NCBI GenBank assembly: GCA_013138655.1
Contig: WTCI01000111.1
Location: 1 to 18,652, forward strand
DNA from: Desulfuromonadaceae bacterium
GTDB lineage: Bacteria; Desulfobacterota; Desulfuromonadia; Desulfuromonadales; Geopsychrobacteraceae
Direction: 5' to 3'
Length of the DNA: 18,652 nt
Part shown: piece after piece, positions 14,363-18,652 of the stretch
Layout: each line of letters begins with the position of its first letter
Numbering within the stretch: position 1 is the first letter of the stretch
The notes under the pieces: generated by a model
Databases searched by the model: none
Told to the model about the DNA's origin: nothing
Seen by the model: only the letters and a program-made list of their open reading frames with translations
Translations under genes and position numbers: made by a program

Positions 14363-14513
14363 GATGGTGTCGCAAAAAAGTCCGCCCTCCGGCATTGCAG
14401 CAGTTTTTTAGGATCTCGATATACCATATGTATGCCTTCGCCCCTGAAAAACCACTACGCCTTGTAGGTCGAAATTTTTACTTAGCCATCTCATGCCTTT
14501 TTGTGAGTGCATC
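14363..14513 (+). mobile_element. MITE-like palindromic element, full copy (locus A)
   Basis: This 151-bp element begins GATGGTGTCGCAAAAAAGTC and ends with the complement of GATGCACTCACAAAAAGGC, giving about 19-bp imperfect terminal inverted repeats. A second internal inverted pair surrounds the middle (GTTTTTTAGG and CCTGAAAAAC). The copy at 16270-16419 is its homologue in inverse orientation, differing at about ten positions and one gap. ATAGTT flanks it on both sides (14357-14362 and 14514-14519), consistent with a target-site duplication. No coding capacity is seen. It lies 20 bases before the MazG-like start codon. Confidence 0.8.
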
Positions 14514-14538
14514 ATAGTTGATTGCATCATAGTTGATT
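14509..14538 (+). repeat. 15-bp tandem duplication at the edge of the MITE-like element
   Basis: GCATCATAGTTGATT occurs twice in a row (14509-14523, 14524-14538). It covers the last bases of the element and the target-site copy, so an end fragment has been duplicated after insertion. Confidence 0.85.
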
Positions 14539-14545
14539 ACATAGA

Positions 14546-14587
14546 TTAATGAAAAAGGCTGCCCGATTCGGCAGCCTTTTTCATTAA
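14546..14587. terminator. Strong bidirectional terminator of the GntR/FCD regulator gene
   Basis: A perfect 18-bp stem runs from TTAATGAAAAAGGCTGCC (14546-14563) through loop CGATTC to GGCAGCCTTTTTCATTAA (14570-14587). The T-rich arm after GGCAGCC acts as the U-tract in either direction. It ends 16 bases beyond the stop codon of the minus-strand GntR/FCD gene, which it should terminate. Confidence 0.88.
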
Positions 14588-14603
14588 GTTGTCAGTTTGA
14601 TCG

Positions 14604-15341
14604 TCACGCAGTGTCCGGATGGTCCTTCTGGAGAAAGAGTGTCAGTTTTTCTTCCACCAGGGTCAGATGCTCCATCATCCGGTCGCGGGCACGCTCCGGG
14701 TCGTGATCGGCAATCGCTTCCATGATTTCACGGTGATGATTGAGCAGTAGCTCGATGTAGCCTTCCTTGCTGTAAAACTCGCTCAATGCTTCCATGATGG
14801 TGGTTTGAAAGAGCTTTTGGACAATATCGAGGATATGGACCTGCAAGGTATTGTGGGTGGCCGCAGTGATGGTCAGGTGGAATCGAAAGTCAACTTCAGC
14901 GTCCCAGTTCCCACTGGCGGCTAGCTCAACCATGGTGTTGTAAAGTTCCCGTAAACGCTCAATCTCGGAATCGTCGGCGCGCTTTGCCGCCAGATAGGCA
15001 GACCAGGTTTCCAGGCCGATACGGACTTCTGTCAAAGCATGCAATATACGTGGGTCACGCTGCTCAACCATACTGGCCAGTGGGTCGGCCATGGTGGCAT
15101 CCGCCAGTGAACGGACGTAAGTGCCGCCGCCCTGACGTGATTCGAGAAAGCCCATTGCTTCGAGCACCATGATGGCTTCGCGCACAGAGGGGCGGCTGAC
15201 GCCGAGAAATGATGCTAATTCCCGTTCCGAAGGAATCTTCTGGCCAGGACTCAGCTCACCGCGTGAGATCAGTTCTTTGATCTGGTTGACGATCTCTTCG
15301 GAGAGTTTTTTCGGACGGATCGGTTTAAAGACTGTGGCCAT
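14604..15341 (-). CDS. GntR-family transcriptional regulator with FCD domain (FadR subfamily)
   Basis: This 245-residue protein has the standard size of the FadR/PdhR/LldR group. Its N-terminal winged helix-turn-helix (about 10-75) has GQKIPSERELASFLGVSRPSVREAIMVLEAMG, a close match to the family signature, followed by the FCD ligand-binding domain (about 100-228) with the helical acid/histidine metal-site pattern (DFRFHLTITAATHN). These regulators usually respond to pyruvate, lactate, other organic acids or acyl-CoA. GGAGGA precedes the ATG, and a near-perfect palindrome lies just upstream (15360-15377), so it probably represses its own gene. A strong terminator closes the gene. Ligand and other targets are not evident. 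Confidence 0.93.
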   Translation of the reverse strand: MATVFKPIRPKKLSEEIVNQIKELISRGELSPGQKIPSERELASFLGVSRPSVREAIMVLEAMGFLESRQGGGTYVRSLADATMADPLASMVEQRDPRILHALTEVRIGLETWSAYLAAKRADDSEIERLRELYNTMVELAASGNWDAEVDFRFHLTITAATHNTLQVHILDIVQKLFQTTIMEALSEFYSKEGYIELLLNHHREIMEAIADHDPERARDRMMEHLTLVEEKLTLFLQKDHPDTA

Positions 15342-15359
15342 AAGTTCCTCCAGATTGCT

Positions 15360-15377
15360 TGGTAAGACCTTTTACCA
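15360..15377. promoter_or_regulatory. Probable FCD-regulator operator (TGGTAA-N6-TTACCA)
   Basis: TGGTAA (15360-15365) and TTACCA (15372-15377) form a perfect 6-bp palindrome separated by six bases. The left half reads TTGGTAAGACC, close to the known PdhR/LldR-type TTGGTnnGACC half-site. It is just upstream of the GGAGGA site of the GntR/FCD gene, where binding would block transcription. Confidence 0.7.
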
Positions 15378-15476
15378 CGGCTGTTGGGCAATAACAAGAC
15401 AAGAGAATCTGACGATAGCTGCAGTCTGCTTCCTTTTATTGAACCATGACCTGCTATTGGTGAGATAAGTCAGCGG

Positions 15477-16250
15477 TCAGACCAGTTGTGTCGGCGGTTC
15501 TTTAGCTTTTTGCGTCCGCTGGAAGCGCTTAAACCACGTCTTGAAATCTTTTTCTTCCCGCTCCATTTCAAAAGCGTTAATCAACCCCCGTGCTAATGAG
15601 ACGGCGACTGCCCGGTTTCGTAAATTGAAAGAGGCGCCAACTTTTTCACAGTGGAACTGTTCCTGGTCGAGGCCGAGCTTGTTGTAGAGGGAGTTGAGCC
15701 GACTTTGCACTCCGCGTCGGGAAAGGTAGCGTCGTTGGGCAATCAGGTTGTCAGTCAGGCCCAGCGAAATGTCGAGCAATGCCTCGTATTCAATGTCAGA
15801 CAGGGCCGTCAAGCTGTGTCCTGCCCGTCCCTGCACTTTGCGCACCTCTGGAGAAATCCAGCACTGTTCCTCCAGAAGGACGGTCCGAATGGCCGAGGTA
15901 ATCCGCTCTCGGGGGCTCGATTTAAGGATGTAACCATAGACCGTCTCCGGTGGAACAATTTTCGTCAGGGCGCGGACATACATCTCATCCTTGAACTGGC
16001 TCCAGAAAACAATGCGGGCTTCCGGCTGTGCTTGCCAGAGGCTCTGGGCCAAATCGATCCCGTTCATTTCCGGCATCTGTATGTCACTGATGATTAACGG
16101 ATTAGTGCGGGTCAAAGCAATATCCAAGGCATCTTTGCCGTTGGGTGCCCGGGTGATCCGGACCTCCTCATCCCAGTCTGAAAGCAGTTGTTCGAGGAAT
16201 TCATAATCTTTCGGATTATCTTCAGCAATCAGAATTTCAATCGGTTCCAT
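15477..16250 (-). CDS. Response regulator, NarL-like with receiver and LuxR-type HTH
   Basis: This 257-residue protein starts with a receiver domain: acidic pocket E10-D11, phospho-acceptor D56 in SDIQMPEMNG, S84 in VFWSQF and conserved lysine K110 in YILKSS. After a linker, residues about 152-193 (ALLDISLGLTDNLIAQRRYL, then SRRGVQSRLNSLYNKLGL) follow the LuxR/NarL helix-turn-helix pattern, though the usual K-T-V recognition stretch is altered to R-G-V-Q-S-R. A further 60-residue C-terminal tail rich in basic residues (FKTWFKRFQRTQKAK) is longer than in typical NarL proteins. It is encoded just after its probable kinase, with the MITE-like element between. GGAGC precedes the ATG. The genes it controls are not visible here. 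Confidence 0.9.
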   Translation of the reverse strand: MEPIEILIAEDNPKDYEFLEQLLSDWDEEVRITRAPNGKDALDIALTRTNPLIISDIQMPEMNGIDLAQSLWQAQPEARIVFWSQFKDEMYVRALTKIVPPETVYGYILKSSPRERITSAIRTVLLEEQCWISPEVRKVQGRAGHSLTALSDIEYEALLDISLGLTDNLIAQRRYLSRRGVQSRLNSLYNKLGLDQEQFHCEKVGASFNLRNRAVAVSLARGLINAFEMEREEKDFKTWFKRFQRTQKAKEPPTQLV

Positions 16251-16269
16251 TGGTTTTGCTCCAAAAAAT

Positions 16270-16419
16270 GATGTACTCGCAAAAAGTCATGAGATGGCTA
16301 AGCAAAAATTTCGACCTACAAGGCGTAGTGGTTTTTCAGGGGCGAAGGCATACATACGGTATGTCGAGATCCTGAAAAACTGCTGCAACGCCGGAGAGCG
16401 GACTTTTTGCGACGCCATC
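16270..16419 (-). mobile_element. MITE-like palindromic element, full copy (locus B)
   Basis: This 150-bp element is homologous to the copy at 14363 when read on the opposite strand. The termini are GATGTACTCGCAAAAAGTC and, on the other strand, GATGGCGTCGCAAAAAGTC. Internal GTTTTTCAGG and CCTGAAAAAC also pair. AAAAAAT lies on both sides (16263-16269 and 16420-16426), consistent with a 7-bp target-site duplication. No coding capacity is seen. It sits between the histidine kinase and response-regulator genes, ending 19 bases before the latter's start. Confidence 0.82.
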
Positions 16420-16450
16420 AAAAAATAGCTTAGGAGGGTGTCGGACTCTC

Positions 16451-17821
16451 CTAGGAGACGAGCAGGGTCAGTTCAAAGCGGGTGCCGGAAGAAAAGCGCG
16501 AATTTTTCCAGGTGACGTCGGCACCGATACTTCTGGCCCGTTCCTGAATGTTGCTCAATCCCCGACCCCGGCCGGGGTCGGACAAGTCAGCGATTCCATT
16601 GCCATTATCTTCGACAGAGAGGACCAGTGTTTTGTCCCGCACTTCCAGATTAACTTCGTAGCGACTGGCGGCAGCATGCTTGAGGACATTCTGGATTGCT
16701 TCCAGGGCAATCCGGTAGAGGGCCAGTTGCCGAACCCGATTTAGATTCAATGCGCCGATTTTCGGATCGAGATAGAGGTGGTACTCAGGAAGGCTCTCAA
16801 TTGAACAATAGCGATCCAAGTGAGCTTCGATTGCTGCACCCAAACCGAGAATGTCGAGAGTTTGCGGGTGCAGGTTGTTCATGATGTCACGCAGGTTGGT
16901 GATTGCGCGATCCAGGTCCTGTTCCAGTGCGGTAATACTCTGGAGCGTTTCCTGATCCACTGATTTTGCCGCCAGGCTTTGTATGCCCCGCAAAATTGCC
17001 GAGAGGTCGGTCAGTGACTGGTCATGCAGATCCATAGCGATTCTGCGTCGCTCGTCCTCTGCACCTTCGAGCAGTTTTTCTGTGCCGACAACCTGAATCA
17101 GGCGGCCGGTCATGCGCTTGATCGAAACACCCAAAGCATCCAATTCGTCACGGATGTTATCGGGTGCTGGTGGCAGGACCAGTTCACCACCGGCAATTCG
17201 GCCGGCACTGTCCGACAATAACTGGATACGATTGAGGATCCGCTTGCTGAAGTAGCTGGCCAGCACGAGTCCGAGAAAAATTGCCAGGCCGATGACCGAA
17301 ATTGATACCAGCACCGATCGCTCAACCAGTTGATTGATATCTTGACTGTGCCGGTGGCGCAGCTTATTCCGGTGAATCTGGGTCGTGTTCGACAGGTTCG
17401 ATAGCTGGGCTCGAAGGTGGGCATAAAGCTCGGCAGTCTGTTCCGGTTCCGGGCCGTTGATCGGATTGAGTTTGCCGGCGAGGGTATGGAGCTGACTGAG
17501 TTCGTTGTTCTCTTTCAGTGGCCCGAATGGTTCAATCCGCTCGATGGCATCAATCAGGCGATCATAGAGATCGGCGACCAGGGCCATTTCTTCCGGTGAG
17601 GCAATCCCCGTGTGCTGGAAGGTGCGAATGATGACGTGCAGGCGCCTGGCAGCCATATCCGCTTCAGCCAGGGCGATAAAGGTTGTGCCGAGCGCCTTGG
17701 CTTCCTGGCGGATCAGGGTCAGGTTCCGGTAGGTATACTGCATGAAAGCAAGCAATAGAACCAGCAATAACAGGACGGTCGCGGGGGCCAGCAGTATCTG
17801 TTGTTTGACGGTAATTCGCAT
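16451..17821 (-). CDS. Membrane sensor histidine kinase (NarX-like, HisKA_3)
   Basis: This is a 456-residue protein. TM1 spans about residues 8-28 and TM2 about 169-190, with a periplasmic part of about 140 residues containing helical, four-helix-bundle-like sequence. A HAMP-like linker (190-245) leads to the HisKA_3 dimerisation domain, with the phospho-histidine H266 in ERRRIAMDLHDQ. The ATPase domain follows: N-box HAAASRYEV region with IALEAIQNVLKH, then VEDNGNGI and GRGRGLSNIQERA. It should phosphorylate the response regulator encoded next. The signal is unknown; no PAS or known sensor motif is visible. The ATG is at 17819-17821; a sigma54-like site lies upstream. Confidence 0.93.
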   Translation of the reverse strand: MRITVKQQILLAPATVLLLLVLLLAFMQYTYRNLTLIRQEAKALGTTFIALAEADMAARRLHVIIRTFQHTGIASPEEMALVADLYDRLIDAIERIEPFGPLKENNELSQLHTLAGKLNPINGPEPEQTAELYAHLRAQLSNLSNTTQIHRNKLRHRHSQDINQLVERSVLVSISVIGLAIFLGLVLASYFSKRILNRIQLLSDSAGRIAGGELVLPPAPDNIRDELDALGVSIKRMTGRLIQVVGTEKLLEGAEDERRRIAMDLHDQSLTDLSAILRGIQSLAAKSVDQETLQSITALEQDLDRAITNLRDIMNNLHPQTLDILGLGAAIEAHLDRYCSIESLPEYHLYLDPKIGALNLNRVRQLALYRIALEAIQNVLKHAAASRYEVNLEVRDKTLVLSVEDNGNGIADLSDPGRGRGLSNIQERARSIGADVTWKNSRFSSGTRFELTLLVS

Positions 17822-17874
17822 GTGTGCAGCTTAACATGTGGTTTCGGGGAAAGCACTGTGCAGATGCGCAGTCG

Positions 17875-17889
17875 GCAATTGCCTGCCCA
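17875..17889 (-). promoter_or_regulatory. Possible sigma54 (-24/-12) promoter of the histidine kinase gene
   Basis: On the minus strand TGGGCAGGCAATTGC has GG and GC at the invariant positions and spacing of the -24/-12 consensus (TGGCACRnnnnTTGC), with mismatches in the CAC part. Start would fall about 40 bases before the kinase ATG. No activator site was identified. Confidence 0.35.
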
Positions 17890-17952
17890 TGTGCTCTCTC
17901 GGAGGCTCTGGCAGTGAACTTTGAGATCGGGTAATAAGGGGGACTAAAAGAG

Positions 17953-17992
17953 AAAGCCCCAAAGACCTGGAGGGGGGGGAGGTCTTCGGGGC
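17953..17992 (-). terminator. Intrinsic terminator of the downstream histidine kinase gene
   Basis: On the minus strand GCCCCGAAGACCT pairs with AGGTCTTTGGGGC (one mismatch, 13-bp stem) around an 11-base loop of almost only C, and TTTCTCTTTT follows. It lies about 110 bases beyond the stop codon of the partial histidine kinase at 18105, so it should end that transcript. Confidence 0.7.
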
Positions 17993-18055
17993 CCGAAACC
18001 TTAAAAAAGGTCTCTAGTGCTCTTTATATAACAATTGACGGAAAAAGTGAACCGT

Positions 18056-18092
18056 AAATTTTTGCTTAGCCATGACTTTTTGCGCGTGCATC
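18056..18092 (+). repeat. Truncated right end of the MITE-like element (locus D)
   Basis: AAATTTTTGCTTAGCCAT, then GACTTTTTGCGCGTGCATC matches the right end of the full element, with CTCAT deleted from the middle. It lies 12 bases past the stop of the partial histidine kinase gene, before the terminator hairpin. Confidence 0.6.
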
Positions 18093-18104
18093 AAATTCGG
18101 GCGA

Positions 18105-18652
18105 CTAGTTTTTTTCTCTTTCATTCACCGAGTAACTCGGCTGGTGTGTTAACGGCAGTGTGATGGCAAATTTGCTTCCTTGTCCCGGCACTGAACAGAC
18201 CCTGATGGAACCGGCATGCGCATCGACAATCCATTTAGCAATCGCTAATCCGAGCCCGGAGCCGCCATCGTTACGGTTGCGAGTTTTGTCGATCCGATAA
18301 AATCGGTCAAAGATATGTTGCTGATGTTCGCTGTCGATTCCGATGCCGGTATCTTCAATAATGATTCTGGCTGCTTCTCCCTGAAGTGACCAGTTGATAA
18401 TGATGAGTCCCCCCTCAGGTGTGTACTTGATTGCGTTCGTTAATAGATTGAGGAAAACCTGACGCAGCCTGGCGCCGTCGGCAAACAAGCTGATCTGTTC
18501 TTCCTCCCCTTTGAGTTCAAGCTTGATTTGCTTGGACTCGGCTAATATTTTTGCCTGTTCATGTAGCTCTTCCAACAGGGTTCCGAGGTCAAGAGCTTCC
18601 ATCTTCAGGGGAATTTCTCCCAGTTCGCTTTTCGATAAAAGGAGCAGGTCTT
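18105..18652 (-). CDS. Sensor histidine kinase, C-terminal part (runs off window)
   Basis: The frame is open from the TAG at 18105-18107 to the window edge, giving about 182 residues. It carries the end of a dimerisation domain (DLLLLSKSELGEIPLKMEAL) and a full HATPase domain: N-box RQVFLNLLTNAIKYTPEGG, G1 box IEDTGIGID, F-box HIFDRFYRID, and G2 box GGSGLGLAIAKWIVDAH. This is the classic HisKA-type (PhoR-like) kinase core, unlike the HisKA_3 kinase next door. An ATG at 18600-18602 lies mid-domain and is not the start. The sensor part and partner lie beyond the window. A repeat fragment and an intrinsic terminator follow its stop. Confidence 0.93.
   Translation of the reverse strand, partial: DLLLLSKSELGEIPLKMEALDLGTLLEELHEQAKILAESKQIKLELKGEEEQISLFADGARLRQVFLNLLTNAIKYTPEGGLIIINWSLQGEAARIIIEDTGIGIDSEHQQHIFDRFYRIDKTRNRNDGGSGLGLAIAKWIVDAHAGSIRVCSVPGQGSKFAITLPLTHQPSYSVNEREKN

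Overview
The window looks like chromosomal DNA from an anaerobic Desulfuromonadales-type bacterium (Desulfuromonas/Pelobacter/Geobacter relatives). This is inferred from gene content, not from a database search: a ferredoxin-linked 2-oxoacid oxidoreductase with a ferredoxin-tailed acyl-CoA synthetase, a stand-alone BioD-like/DRTGG protein, an HDOD protein, and two histidine kinases in under 19 kb. Genes are dense, on both strands, with strong GGAGG-type ribosome binding sites.

Layout. 1-266: the 3' end of a group II intron (maturase C-terminus, domain V, domain VI with a bulged branch-point A). 315-5288 (minus): an operon read as XRE-cupin regulator, acyl-CoA synthetase fused to a 2x[4Fe-4S] ferredoxin, 2-oxoacid oxidoreductase alpha, and a beta-gamma fusion. 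5513-8607 (plus): threonine aldolase, HDOD protein, BioD-like/DRTGG ATPase. 8745-11109 (plus): a good sigma70-type promoter, then TPR protein, YbaK-type deacylase and nitroreductase. 11116-11637 (minus): macro-domain protein. 11800-13989: a possible tiny zinc-ribbon ORF (minus), FKBP-type isomerase (plus), rhomboid protease (minus), SprT-like protein (plus). 14077-15377 (minus): MazG-like protein and a GntR/FCD regulator with a near-perfect operator. 15477-17821 (minus): a NarX/NarL-like two-component pair. 18105-18652 (minus): C-terminus of another histidine kinase, running off the window.

The first operon looks self-contained. Acid activation to acyl-CoA (synthetase) and oxidative decarboxylation of 2-oxo acids to acyl-CoA (alpha plus beta-gamma) share a ferredoxin module carried on the synthetase, and the XRE-cupin protein probably controls them.

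The most striking non-coding feature is a family of about 150-bp palindromic elements with about 19-bp terminal inverted repeats (GATGnnnTCGCAAAAAGTC). Two full copies, at 14363-14513 and 16270-16419, lie in opposite orientation. Each is flanked by a short direct repeat that looks like a target-site duplication (ATAGTT; AAAAAAT). Three fragments lie at 8775, 11661 and 18056. They have no coding capacity and look like MITEs. One separates the two genes of the two-component operon; another abuts the MazG-like gene and lengthens its open reading frame. No tRNA, rRNA or CRISPR array was seen.
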